From Ramlibacter sp. (GTDB lineage Bacteria; Pseudomonadota; Gammaproteobacteria; Burkholderiales; Burkholderiaceae_C): 64,000 nucleotides of DNA. The translations under genes and the position numbers were made by a program. The notes below the pieces were generated by a model. The model was not told the DNA's origin, did no database searches, and saw nothing but the letters and a program-made list of their open reading frames with translations. Below are positions 1 to 8,206 of this stretch, piece by piece (position 1 is the first letter of the stretch; the number at the start of each line of letters is the position of its first letter). The stretch covers positions 1-64,000 of the forward strand of contig NZ_JAQGNQ010000068.1 of NCBI RefSeq assembly GCF_028291745.1. Direction: 5' to 3'.

Positions 1-207
1 ACCTGGGAGAAGGCGAATCCCGCGGACTTCCAGATCATGTCGATCGCGGTCACCTCGGATGCGATGCCGCTGCACGAGCTGGACTTCTACGCCGACACCT
101 ACATCGCGCAGCAACTTTCGCGCATTCTGGTCTACCTGTACGTGGAGCGCATCGCACGCGCCGGGCTGTCCCGAGCGCAGCGCGCGCTGTCGCGGCCGCC
201 AGCTTGA
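1..207 (+). CDS. C-terminal end of an unrecognised protein (5' end outside window)
   Basis: Frame 1 is open from the first base and ends with TGA at 205-207, giving the last 68 residues of a protein whose start lies outside the window. The sequence begins TWEKANPADF and has a hydrophobic/aromatic stretch (LSRILVYLYVERIARAG) followed by a basic tail. I recognise no family in this fragment. Codon use fits the GC-rich neighbours and the next gene starts 100 bases later on the same strand. It could equally be a soluble enzyme tail or the end of a membrane-associated protein. Confidence 0.5.
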   Translation, partial: TWEKANPADFQIMSIAVTSDAMPLHELDFYADTYIAQQLSRILVYLYVERIARAGLSRAQRALSRPPA

Positions 208-306
208 ACACGGCGCTGGTCGGCGCCTCCGGGCGCCTCAGTTTCATCTCAGCAGCGCAGGGCATGATCGAACGGATTGCTGCCACGTGGCGCTGCGCCA
301 GCCGGA

Positions 307-876
307 ATGGACAATCTGCAACTGTTCACGCTTCTCAACGCCTCTTCGAAGACGCCGGTCTGGCAGATTGCCATCGCACTGGCTATCGCGCAGTGGCTGA
401 TCTGGTGTGTTCCGCTCGCCATGGCAGCAGCATGGGTCCTCGGCGATGAAGAAGCACGGGGCAACCTGCTCGAGATGCTCGTGGCGGCCCTGATCGCCCT
501 CGCGCTCGCACAGGTGATCACGCACGCGTGGCCGCAGCCAAGGCCTTTCATGCTGCACGTCGGTCGCCAGTTGCTGGCGCATGAGCCCGACCCCGGGCTG
601 CCGAGCGATCACGTCACCGTGTTCTGGTCGATCGCTGCCGCCGCGATCGCCGGCACACGCTTTCGCCGGTGGGGAGCGGTCCTGTTCGTGCTGGGGCTGT
701 TGGTCGGCTGGAGCCGCGTCTTCCTGGGCGTCCATTTTCCCTTGGACGTTCTGGCCGCCTTGCCCGTCTCCGCGGCAGGTGCGGTGTTTGCCCGCGCGCT
801 GAGGCACCCGCTGCAGCCGGCCTATGGGCTGGCATCGCGCTGGTGGGAACGAGCGGCGCAAGGCTTCACGCGGTGA
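307..876 (+). CDS. PAP2-family membrane phosphatase (undecaprenyl-diphosphatase BcrC-like)
   Basis: A 189-residue integral membrane protein of the PAP2 superfamily. Several hydrophobic segments are visible (about residues 20-46, 55-73, 104-117, 122-135, 147-160). The signature is present in order: an RP pair at 79-80, PSDH at 99-102 (second motif, with the catalytic His) and SRxxxGxHxxxD at 136-147. The lysine of the first motif (KX6RP) appears replaced. BcrC-type members dephosphorylate undecaprenyl pyrophosphate at the periplasmic face to recycle the peptidoglycan carrier lipid; other PAP2 proteins act on phosphatidic acid, so the substrate is inferred. The ATG at 307 is chosen because an upstream in-frame ATG would add ten unconserved residues. 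Confidence 0.8.
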   Translation: MDNLQLFTLLNASSKTPVWQIAIALAIAQWLIWCVPLAMAAAWVLGDEEARGNLLEMLVAALIALALAQVITHAWPQPRPFMLHVGRQLLAHEPDPGLPSDHVTVFWSIAAAAIAGTRFRRWGAVLFVLGLLVGWSRVFLGVHFPLDVLAALPVSAAGAVFARALRHPLQPAYGLASRWWERAAQGFTR

Positions 877-1083
877 TGCCCCCGACGGCTTCGCGCAATT
901 CCCGCTCCGAACAAGAGTTCTTGAGGATCCGGTGCGACGCGCGCGCGAGCGGACGGGACGAAATGAACTCCGCGGCGGTAGCGAATGCATCCATCGTTTT
1001 TCTCCAGTGCGAACTGCCATCTTCCGGGCCGCGGCTCGGGAGCGGGGAGTCAGGCTGCAACGTACCCCGGGCGCGTGGCGGAT

Positions 1084-1239
1084 TCATGACACGCGACGCG
1101 CCCACGGAAGACCTGCTGTCTTCACCAGGTCATACGGCGCCCGCAGCATCCGGGCCTTCGGAGGAAGAAGGCCGTTGGCGTCGGTCACCTCCAGGCTGCT
1201 GAAGGCGCCCTCCAGCGCCTCGATGCCGGCGAACTTCAT
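1084..1239 (-). CDS. Small unrecognised protein translationally coupled to the MetA-type gene
   Basis: A 51-codon frame on the minus strand whose ATG (1239-1237) overlaps the TGA of the upstream gene (1238-1236) in an ATGA arrangement, typical of translational coupling. The product starts MKFAGIEALEGAF and has a mildly basic end (LPWARRVS). There is no signal peptide or membrane segment and I recognise no family. It may be a real small protein of the same operon or a chance continuation. The 207 bases between it and the PAP2 gene show nothing recognisable. Confidence 0.3.
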   Translation of the reverse strand: MKFAGIEALEGAFSSLEVTDANGLLPPKARMLRAPYDLVKTAGLPWARRVS

Positions 1240-2216
1240 CGCGAGGCACTGATCAGGGGCCGGCCGATCGTGTTCGGAAAGATGTCGTCGAGGAAGAAGT
1301 GCAGTTGCACGAGCCAGCCCACGCCACGGCCGCTCGCATGGTTCATCGGCAGCACCGCCTCCAGCCCGACCTGCACCTTCTGCCCCACCCAGAGGACGCC
1401 CGGATTGACCGTGCCGGTCCACGAACGGTCCTCGACCCGGTTGACCGGCCTCGCCGCTGCGATCTCGACGACCGGGATCATGCGGTTCCAGGGCGCGCCA
1501 AGTCCCGTGTCCTTCACCATCGACTGCAGGTAGGGAATGCTGTATTGCAGGGACAGGCCCAGCCTCAGCACGTCGGGGTTGCGCTGCACCTGCGTTGCTG
1601 GCAATCCGGTGTCCGGGTCGACTGCGGTGGTCGTGGTGCTGCTGCGGCTCGGAATGGCCAGGCCCGCAGTGCCGGTCACTGCTAGCGGCCGCAGTGCGTC
1701 GACCGGCAGATTGCCGAAGCCCTTGCCGAAGAAGATGGTCGGCGTGTAGGTGCTGAAGCGGTCCACGCCGAGCGAGCGGCTGCCGCTGCCGCCGATCTCC
1801 CAGGAGATGCCGGCCGACACCAGCGCCTCGGCCGCTTCGTTGCGATAGAACTGGTACTTCAGTCCGAGCTCCGAATTGTCGAAGCCGGTGGTGCGGGTGC
1901 CGTCGGCGAAGTGGAAGCGGTTCCATGCGCTGCCGAACGAGATGCCAAGGTCATCGGTGATCCGCTTCGACACGTCGATCGAGACAGCCGTCTGCTTTCC
2001 GGCCGGGGCATCGGCGCTCGCCTCGCTATGGGTCACCGACACGGTGGGCAGGGACAGTTCGTCGGCGACGAAGGGGTCGTCGGTGGCAAGGGTGGCCGGG
2101 AAGAAGCGCTGGCCAACGAAGCCATGGGCCAGGGCGCCGCCGGGGCAGCCAGCGATAACGGCCACGCAGGACAGGATGGGCGCGGCGATACCGGCCCGAG
2201 AGAAGAGGCGTTGCAT
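1236..2216 (-). CDS. Outer-membrane beta-barrel protein of the MetA-pathway (phenol_MetA_deg) type
   Basis: A 326-residue exported protein. The first ~32 residues form a signal peptide (basic MQRLFSR start, hydrophobic core, ALAHG cleavage region). The rest alternates short amphipathic strands typical of the transporter-like MetA-pathway barrel family, ending in an aromatic-containing C-terminus. Proteins of this family often accompany metal-efflux or aromatic-degradation genes in Burkholderiales, and their biochemical role is not established. The ATG at 2216 is chosen because it opens the signal peptide; open sequence continues upstream without conservation. It lies downstream of a truncated copper-chaperone fragment and a CusF-like gene, which suggests a metal-stress context. 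Confidence 0.65.
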   Translation of the reverse strand: MQRLFSRAGIAAPILSCVAVIAGCPGGALAHGFVGQRFFPATLATDDPFVADELSLPTVSVTHSEASADAPAGKQTAVSIDVSKRITDDLGISFGSAWNRFHFADGTRTTGFDNSELGLKYQFYRNEAAEALVSAGISWEIGGSGSRSLGVDRFSTYTPTIFFGKGFGNLPVDALRPLAVTGTAGLAIPSRSSTTTTAVDPDTGLPATQVQRNPDVLRLGLSLQYSIPYLQSMVKDTGLGAPWNRMIPVVEIAAARPVNRVEDRSWTGTVNPGVLWVGQKVQVGLEAVLPMNHASGRGVGWLVQLHFFLDDIFPNTIGRPLISASR

Positions 2217-2593
2217 GAGAAAGTCCCCGTCAAGTTTTGGCACAACACCGCGGCGCCTGAGCCGCCGCAGCGCGGGGTGCATAGTTTTCAGGTCGCAGAT
2301 TGTGAACGACAGCGCGCTGTCTTGCGCGCCGCGGCACTCAGTCGCGGGCCGCGCTCGGTGTGATGCGGCGCGAGGCGCTGCAGCATGCCGAAACGCGCGG
2401 ACAGGTAGGGCAGCAGCGGCGATGCCTTCCCGACAACTTCGACCCGGATGATGGCCAAGCATTCGAGCAGCACTTCGATGGTTTCCGCGACGATCTATTC
2501 CGACAGACCGTCGACCTTGGAATGCTTCCCTGGGATCCATGGCGAGAACTTTTGAAGACAAAAGCTTGCCACCAGGCAAGTTGAAGCAAAAGG
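2217..2593. other. Intergenic stretch with a possible decayed reading frame
   Basis: There is no intact gene. On the minus strand, from about 2540 to 2290, one frame looks coding-like (KVDGLSE, a TAG stop, then IVAETIEVLLECLAIIRVEV) and is interrupted only by that stop. It may be a relic gene, but I cannot name a family. Confidence 0.25.
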
Positions 2594-2611
2594 AGCCCGC
2601 GTGCGCGGGCT
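2594..2611 (-). terminator. Hairpin terminator downstream of the PCu(A)C fragment
   Basis: A perfect 7-bp stem (AGCCCGC / GCGGGCT) with a 4-base loop. Read on the minus strand it is followed by CCTTTTG, as in an intrinsic terminator. It lies about 75 bases beyond the end of the minus-strand PCu(A)C-like fragment. Confidence 0.5.
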
Positions 2612-2686
2612 CTGAACCCGGGCACCAGGGCCGGGCGCCGGGATTGAGGAGCGTCAAAAGAGGCGGCGGCCACCGCCTCGGGCAGT

Positions 2687-2900
2687 TCAGTCGCTGGTCG
2701 CGTTCAGCACGCGTGCCGTGGCCTGGATCTCCACGGCTTCCTTGCGTCCATCCGCGCCTTCGAACACCAGGGTCACGGGCACTTGCGAGCCGGCGTGCAC
2801 CTGCTCCTTCAGATCCAGCAGCATGATGTGATAGCCGCCGCCGGGCTGCAGCGCCACGTCCTTGCCGGCGGGAAGGTCGACGCCGGAAACCAACAGGGTC
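2687..2900 (-). pseudogene. C-terminal remnant of a PCu(A)C-type periplasmic copper chaperone
   Basis: The last ~68 codons of this minus-strand frame match the C-terminal half of the PCu(A)C (DUF461) fold: VDLPAGKDVALQPGGGYHIM, then a KEQVHAGSQVPVTLVF strand and a final ATARVLN strand. Intact family members are about 140-160 residues, with a signal peptide and an N-terminal half bearing an H(M)X10MX21HXM copper site. Only the GYHIM end is present. Upstream of about 2900 the frame carries no signal peptide or copper motif and runs antisense to the CusF gene, so the gene has lost its 5' half. PCu(A)C delivers Cu(I) to cytochrome oxidase; this remnant is unlikely to do so. Confidence 0.6.
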
Positions 2901-3085
2901 GCAGCTTCACGCCGGCCGGGACGAACTGACGAGGCCGGAATGATCTCTTCGCGATAGCTGCGCGATATGTTCAACTGCTGCCCCGGACCTGTCGCCAGCG
3001 ACTCGGTCGCGCAGCCGTCACGGTGGCGCCGACCCGGCCAGTCGCCGCCGATTCTCTTCGCAGCGCCTCGGAAAGGACTCCCTGG

Positions 3086-3436
3086 ATGAAATCCCTCGTT
3101 ATCGCCGCGGCACTCCCGCTTCTGTTGGTGGGATGCCAGGCGCAGTTGCACTCTCCAGGCATGACCATGCCCGTGGAACGCACGCCAGCCGCGAACGCCA
3201 TGCAGCCTTCTCCGCCGTTCGTCAATGCACACATCGAAGAGGTGGACGTAGGCGGTGGCACGCTGACGCTGGCGCACGAAGCAATTCCCAACCTGAACAT
3301 GCCGGCGATGACGATGGTCTTCGCAGTGAAGGACAAGGACATGCTCAAGGATCTGAAAGCCGGCGACCGGATTCGGGCCCAGTTCGATACGGTGAGGGGG
3401 CAGATGATGCTGATCAACGTGGAGCACTCCAACTAG
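3086..3436 (+). CDS. CusF-like periplasmic copper/silver-binding lipoprotein
   Basis: A 116-residue protein with a lipoprotein signal (LLLVGC, lipidated Cys17) and a CusF domain from about residue 44. In E. coli CusF, His36, Trp44, Met47 and Met49 bind Cu(I)/Ag(I) and hand it to the CusCBA efflux pump. Here the same spacing gives His64, Met72, Met75 and Met77 (AHEAIPNLNMPAMTM), so the metal site is kept but the tryptophan that caps the metal is a methionine. The start at 3086 places the basic residue and hydrophobic core of the signal peptide correctly. It lies upstream of the RND efflux genes on the same strand, separated by an operator-like box and an aldo/keto reductase scrap. Confidence 0.8.
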   Translation: MKSLVIAAALPLLLVGCQAQLHSPGMTMPVERTPAANAMQPSPPFVNAHIEEVDVGGGTLTLAHEAIPNLNMPAMTMVFAVKDKDMLKDLKAGDRIRAQFDTVRGQMMLINVEHSN

Positions 3437-3627
3437 CCTTCGAACCGCAGCATCCCGAACAACCTCATCGCCCGTTTCTCCGTCAAGCAAGCGGGCTGGA
3501 GACGGTGCGGGATCTTCTGAGACGCCGGTCCGCAGACGGGCTTCGGCATAGCCACCGCCCATGCGGCGGCGTTCCAGGCTGCCTGCTCCCCCTGCATTGC
3601 GCCGAATGCGTAGCCGCAAACAATGGC

Positions 3628-3652
3628 TTTCCGCTTTGTAATCTGCGCGTCA
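3628..3652 (+). promoter_or_regulatory. Putative heavy-metal response-regulator box, copy A
   Basis: Contains the core TGTAATCTGCGCG at 3637-3649, preceded by TTTCCGC and followed by TCA. The same arrangement recurs at 13499-13523 (20 of 25 positions identical by eye), and the core recurs at 15110-15122. It lies 230 bases before the RND operon. The TGTAATC half-site resembles binding sites reported for CopR-type regulators; assignment to the regulator in this window is inference. Confidence 0.5.
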
Positions 3653-3712
3653 TGTAGGGGTTGCCGCCGCAGCCGAAGCTGACGTCACTCTCACGACCAC
3701 TGGAGTTGACGC

Positions 3713-3865
3713 ATGCAAGGCATTCCCCTCGGCCACTCCGGCCTGATGAGCTCCCGCATCGGCCTGGGCACCGGGGAAATCGGCGGATCGATGTGCGCGA
3801 GCTTCCCTGCCGCAGGGCGCCAGGCGCGGCCTGTTTTTTCCCGTCCTGCCCGGGCGTTGACGTGA
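3713..3865 (+). pseudogene. N-terminal scrap of an aldo/keto reductase
   Basis: An ATG at 3713 opens MQGIPLGHSGLMSSRIGLGT, which matches the strongly conserved start of aldo/keto reductases (first beta-strand, L-G-x-S-G-L-x-x-S-x-I-G-L-G). Homology stops after about 27 codons and the frame ends at 3865 with unrelated residues. The catalytic Asp-Tyr-Lys-His residues are all missing. It is therefore a relic, sitting between the CusF gene and the RND adaptor. Confidence 0.55.
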
Positions 3866-3882
3866 CCCATTCCGGAGCCCCC

Positions 3883-5040
3883 ATGAGAGCCGATTCCACT
3901 CCACCCTGCCGCCATCTCCTGGTGCTGGCCACGCTGGCACTGGCCGGTTGCTCGCCGGCCCCGCCGGCCAAGACCGCCGCGGCCCTGCCGCAGGTGGTTG
4001 TCGTCACCGTTCACCGCGCCACGGTGCCGGTCAGCATCGAGCTGCCCGCGCGCACCTCGCCTTTCCTGGTGGCGCAGATCCGCGCGCGTGTCGACGGCAT
4101 CGTGCAGCAACGCGCGTACCGCGAGGGCAGCGACGTGAAGGCGGGCCAGCGCCTGTATGCCATCGATCCCGCTCCCTACGTCACGGCGCTGCAGGCCGCG
4201 CGGGCCGGCCTGCAGAAGGCGCAGGCGAACGTGGTGTCGGCGACCGCGCTGGCCGAGCGCGACAAGGTGCTCGCCGACGCCAATGTGGTGAGCAAGCAGG
4301 ATTACGACAACGCGGTGGCGGCGCGGGCGCAGGCCGAAGCAGACGTGGCCACCGGGCAAGCCGCAGTCCGCGCGGCGCAGATCAACCTGGACTACACCAC
4401 CGTGCTGTCGCCCATCACCGGCCGCAGCGGCCCGTCGCTGGTAACGCAGGGCGCGTACGTGCAAGGCAGTGCGGCCACGCTGATGACGACCGTGCAGCAG
4501 ATCGATCCCATGTACGTCGACATCACGCAATCCAGCGTCGACGGACTGCAGCTGCGCCAGCAGGTCGCGAGCGGCCGGCTCAAGGCCGGCAGCTCCGGCC
4601 CGACGCGCGTGACGCTCACGCTGGAAGACGGCACGGCGTACCCGGTGAGCGGCACGCTGCAGTTCAGCGACATCAGCGTCAATCCCGCCACCGGCTCCAT
4701 CACGCTGCGTGCCCTCTTCCCGAACCCGCGCATGATGCTGCTGCCCGGCAGTTTCGTGCGCGCACGCATCGACGAGGGCGTGCGCGACGACGCGCTGCTG
4801 GTTCCGCAGGCGGGCGTCACCCATGACGCGCAGGGCCAGGCCACCGCCCTGGTGGTGGGTACCGATAACCGGGTGGCGCGACGCACGCTGCAGTTGCAGG
4901 GAACGCAGGGGGACCGGTGGGTCGTGGTGAGCGGGCTGCAGGAGGGCGAGCGCGTCATCGTGGCCGGACTGCAGAAGGTCAAGCCCGGCGCCCAGGTGCT
5001 GGCGAAAGAGGCGGCGGCGACATCGGTCGCGGCGAAATAA
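3883..5040 (+). CDS. RND efflux periplasmic adaptor (AcrA/MexA family lipoprotein)
   Basis: A 385-residue membrane-fusion protein linking an inner-membrane RND pump to an outer-membrane channel. A lipoprotein signal ends at ALAGC (about residue 22). It is followed by a barrel-sandwich/lipoyl half (VAQIRARVDGIVQQRAYREG), an alpha-helical hairpin (residues ~100-150, rich in Ala/Gln), the second lipoyl half (YTTVLSPITGRSG) and beta-barrel and membrane-proximal domains. ATG 3883 is chosen because it starts the signal peptide. The pump gene follows after 13 bases and the channel gene overlaps the pump, so all three form one operon. The adaptor family is HAE-1 (multidrug) rather than CusB. Confidence 0.9.
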   Translation: MRADSTPPCRHLLVLATLALAGCSPAPPAKTAAALPQVVVVTVHRATVPVSIELPARTSPFLVAQIRARVDGIVQQRAYREGSDVKAGQRLYAIDPAPYVTALQAARAGLQKAQANVVSATALAERDKVLADANVVSKQDYDNAVAARAQAEADVATGQAAVRAAQINLDYTTVLSPITGRSGPSLVTQGAYVQGSAATLMTTVQQIDPMYVDITQSSVDGLQLRQQVASGRLKAGSSGPTRVTLTLEDGTAYPVSGTLQFSDISVNPATGSITLRALFPNPRMMLLPGSFVRARIDEGVRDDALLVPQAGVTHDAQGQATALVVGTDNRVARRTLQLQGTQGDRWVVVSGLQEGERVIVAGLQKVKPGAQVLAKEAAATSVAAK

Positions 5041-5053
5041 AGGCAGACCCGAC

Positions 5054-8000
5054 ATGGCCAGCTTCTTCATCCGGCGGCCGATCTTCGCGATCGTGCTGGC
5101 CCTCCTCGTCATGCTCGCGGGCGGTCTGTCGCTGCTGCGGCTGCCCATCGAGCAGTTCCCGCCGGTGGCGCCGCCCACCGTGCAGATCAGCACCAGCTAT
5201 CCCGGCGCCTCCGCCGCCACCGTGGAGAGCACGGTGGTGCAGGTGATCGAGCAGCAGATGAATGGCATCGACCACCTGCTGTACATGGCGTCCAACAGCG
5301 ACGACACCGGGCAGTCGACCACCACCCTCACCTTCGCGCCGGGCACGGATCCCGACATCGCCCAGGTGCAGGTGCAGAACAAGCTGCAGCTGGCGGTGCC
5401 GCAGTTGCCGCAGCAGGTGCAGCAGTCCGGCATCCGGGTCACCAAGTCCACCAACGCCTTCCTGATGGTGGTGGGCTTCTACTCGCGCGACCAGAGCATG
5501 TCGAAGTTCGACATCGCCAACTACGTGGTGTCGCACGTCCAGGACCCGCTGAGCCGGGTCGACGGCGTCGGCAACCTCAACGTGTTCGGCAGCCAGTACG
5601 CGATGCGCATCTGGCTGGACCCCGCCAAGCTCGATGGTTTCGGGCTGACGCCGCTGGACGTGCTGGCGGCGGTGCAGGGCCAGAACGTCCAGGTATCGGG
5701 CGGGCAGCTGGGTGGCACGCCCGCCGTGCCGCGGCAGCAGATCACGGCCACGATCACCGAATCGACGCTGTTGCGTACGCCGCAACAGTTCGGAGCCATC
5801 GTGCTGAAGGCCCTGCCCGACGGATCGCAGGTGCGGCTGCGCGATGTGGCGCGCATCGCGCTGGGCGCGGAAAGCTTCGCGATCGACAACCGCTACGACG
5901 CACAGCCCGCGTCCGGCATCGGCATCCAGCTCGCCACGGGCGCCAACGCGCTGGCAACGGCCAGCGCGGTGCGCGCTCGCATCGCGCAACTCCAACCCTC
6001 CTTCCCGCCCGGGCTGGAGGTGGTGTATCCCAACGACGTCACGCCCTTCATCCAGGTCTCCATCGACGAAGTGGTCAAGACGCTGCTGGAAGGCATCGCG
6101 CTGGTGGTGCTGGTGATGTACCTGTTCCTGCAGAACGCCCGCGCCACGCTCATTCCGGCGATCGCCGTGCCGGTGGTGCTGCTCGGGACCTTCGGGCTGA
6201 TGGCGGCGGTCGGCTTCACCATCAACACGCTGTCGATGTTCGGCCTGGTGCTCGCCATCGGCCTGCTGGTGGACGACGCCATCGTGGTGGTGGAGAACGT
6301 CGAGCGCGTCATGAGCGAGGAAGGCTTGCCACCGCGCGAGGCGACCCTCAAGGCCATGGGCCAGATCACCGGTGCGCTGGTGGGCGTGGCGCTGGTGATC
6401 TCCGCGGTGTTCGTGCCGGTCGCCTTCTCCAGCGGCTCGGTGGGCGCGATCTACCGTGAGTTCGCGCTGACCATCGTGGTCGCCATGCTGCTGTCGGTGT
6501 TCGTGGCCCTGACGCTGACGCCGGCGCTGTGCGCCACGCTCCTCAAGCCCAGCGATCCGGCCGAAGGGCACCGCACCGGCTTCTTCGGCGGCTTCAACCG
6601 CGGCTTCGACCGCACTCGCGACGGCTACACCAGTGGTGTGCGGCGCGTGATCGCCCGCTGGGGCCGCTGGCTGTTGATCCATGCCGCCTGCGTGGTCGCG
6701 GTCGGCCTGCTGTTCATGAAGCTGCCGACCTCCTTCCTGCCCAACGAGGACCAGGGCTACTTCTTCGTGCAGGTGCAGACCCCCCCAGGCGCGACGCAGG
6801 AGCGTACCGGCGTGGTGGTGGACGACGTCATGCGCTACCTGATGAAGGACGAGGCAGCGGGCGTGGATGCGGTGTTCTCGGTCAACGGCAACAGCCCCGC
6901 GGGGCGGGGACAGAACCAGGGACAGGTGTTCGTCCGCCTCAAGGACTGGGGTCAGCGCACCGCGCCCGGCCTGGCGCTGCCGGCCATCGCAGCGCGGGTG
7001 GCGGGACACTTCGCGCGCTACCCGGACGCCGTGGTCACGACCATCAATCCACCGCCGATCCGCGGCCTCGGCAGCTCCGCCGGGTTCGACTTCGAGCTGG
7101 AGGATCGCGGCGGTGTCGGCCACGACGCGCTGCTCAAGGCGCGCGACCAGCTGCTGGCGCTGGCGAAGAGCGATCCGGACATCGCGCAGTTGCGCGCCAA
7201 CGGGCTGGACGACACGCCCACCTTCAAGGTCGACATCGATCGCGAGAAGGCCAGCGTGCTGGGCGTGAGCCTCACCGATGTCGACCAGACCTTTTCGATC
7301 TCGTGGGGCTCGCGCTTCGTCGACAACTTCCTCGACACCGACAACCGCATCAAGAAGGTGTACCTGCAGGCCGATGCACCGTTCCGCATGAACCCGGAGG
7401 ACCTGAAGCGGCTGTACGTGCGCGGCAGCGGCGGCGACATGGTGCCCTTTTCCGCCTTCGCCACCGGCCGCTGGACCTACGGCCCGCCGCAGCTGCAGCG
7501 CTACAACGGCTTGTCCTCGGTGGAGCTGATCGGCCAGGCCGGGCCCGGGCGAAGCACGGGCCAGGCCATGCAGAAGATGGCGTCACTGGCCAGCCAGCTG
7601 CCTGCCTCGATCGGCTTCGAGTGGACCGGCATCTCGCTGCAGCAGCAGCAGGCCGGGGCGCAGGCGCCCTTCTTCTATGCCTTGTCGGTGCTCGTGGTGT
7701 TCCTCAGCCTCGCCGCGCTGTACGAGAGCTGGGCCATCCCGGTGTCGGTGATCTTGGTGATCCCGATCGGCGTGCTGGGCGCCCTGCTGGCCGCCTCGGC
7801 CTTTCACATGACCAACGGCGTGTACTTCCAGGTGGGGCTGCTCACCACCATTGGCCTGTCGGCGAAGAACGCCATCCTGATCGTGGAGTTCGCCCGCGAG
7901 CTGATGCAGCAGGGGCGCAGCGCGCTGGAAGCCGCGGTGGAAGCGGCACGCCTGCGCCTGCGCCCCATCCTCATGACGTCCATGGCCTTCATCCTGGGGG

Positions 8001-8206
8001 TGCTGCCGCTCGCGTTGGCGAGCGGCGCCGGCTCCGCCAGCCAGAACGAGATCGGCATCGCGGTGATCGGCGGCATGTTCACGGCGACCTTCGTCGCGCC
8101 CTTCCTCATTCCCATGTTCTTCTTCGTGGTGGCGGGGCGGCTGTTCAAGCCCCGAGGGGCGGCGCCGCCGCGGCTGGCGCACGAGAGCGGGAGTGCCGGG
8201 GCATGA
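5054..8206 (+). CDS. RND multidrug efflux pump (AcrB/MexB, HAE-1 family)
   Basis: A 1050-residue inner-membrane proton/drug antiporter, full length for the family. The N-terminus MASFFIRRPIFAIVLAL is the classic HAE-1 start. Transmembrane helix 4 carries the proton-relay Asp pair (LAIGLLVDDAIVVVENVERV) and helix 10 the essential Lys (GLSAKNAILIVEFA). Two large periplasmic loops follow helices 1 and 7. It exports drugs, detergents or phenolics through the adaptor and channel encoded on either side. The metal-sensing Met residues of CusA-type pumps are not evident, so substrates are probably organic despite the metal-related neighbours. It lacks a long charged C-terminal extension. Confidence 0.95.
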   Translation: MASFFIRRPIFAIVLALLVMLAGGLSLLRLPIEQFPPVAPPTVQISTSYPGASAATVESTVVQVIEQQMNGIDHLLYMASNSDDTGQSTTTLTFAPGTDPDIAQVQVQNKLQLAVPQLPQQVQQSGIRVTKSTNAFLMVVGFYSRDQSMSKFDIANYVVSHVQDPLSRVDGVGNLNVFGSQYAMRIWLDPAKLDGFGLTPLDVLAAVQGQNVQVSGGQLGGTPAVPRQQITATITESTLLRTPQQFGAIVLKALPDGSQVRLRDVARIALGAESFAIDNRYDAQPASGIGIQLATGANALATASAVRARIAQLQPSFPPGLEVVYPNDVTPFIQVSIDEVVKTLLEGIALVVLVMYLFLQNARATLIPAIAVPVVLLGTFGLMAAVGFTINTLSMFGLVLAIGLLVDDAIVVVENVERVMSEEGLPPREATLKAMGQITGALVGVALVISAVFVPVAFSSGSVGAIYREFALTIVVAMLLSVFVALTLTPALCATLLKPSDPAEGHRTGFFGGFNRGFDRTRDGYTSGVRRVIARWGRWLLIHAACVVAVGLLFMKLPTSFLPNEDQGYFFVQVQTPPGATQERTGVVVDDVMRYLMKDEAAGVDAVFSVNGNSPAGRGQNQGQVFVRLKDWGQRTAPGLALPAIAARVAGHFARYPDAVVTTINPPPIRGLGSSAGFDFELEDRGGVGHDALLKARDQLLALAKSDPDIAQLRANGLDDTPTFKVDIDREKASVLGVSLTDVDQTFSISWGSRFVDNFLDTDNRIKKVYLQADAPFRMNPEDLKRLYVRGSGGDMVPFSAFATGRWTYGPPQLQRYNGLSSVELIGQAGPGRSTGQAMQKMASLASQLPASIGFEWTGISLQQQQAGAQAPFFYALSVLVVFLSLAALYESWAIPVSVILVIPIGVLGALLAASAFHMTNGVYFQVGLLTTIGLSAKNAILIVEFARELMQQGRSALEAAVEAARLRLRPILMTSMAFILGVLPLALASGAGSASQNEIGIAVIGGMFTATFVAPFLIPMFFFVVAGRLFKPRGAAPPRLAHESGSAGA

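Noticed and set aside
4979..7123. Very long open frame on the minus strand (about 700 codons) opposite the RND pump gene
   Set aside because: Its translation is His/Gln/Arg-rich without domains, and the plus-strand pump is unmistakable. Long antisense frames are expected in GC-rich coding DNA; similar ones opposite metE, the LeuC-like gene, the RidA/TctC region and glgB were dropped for the same reason.
5054..8206. CusA-type heavy-metal RND pump, suggested by the CusF-like neighbour
   Set aside because: The N-terminal and helix-4 motifs fit the HAE-1 multidrug group and no CusA-type methionine relay is evident.
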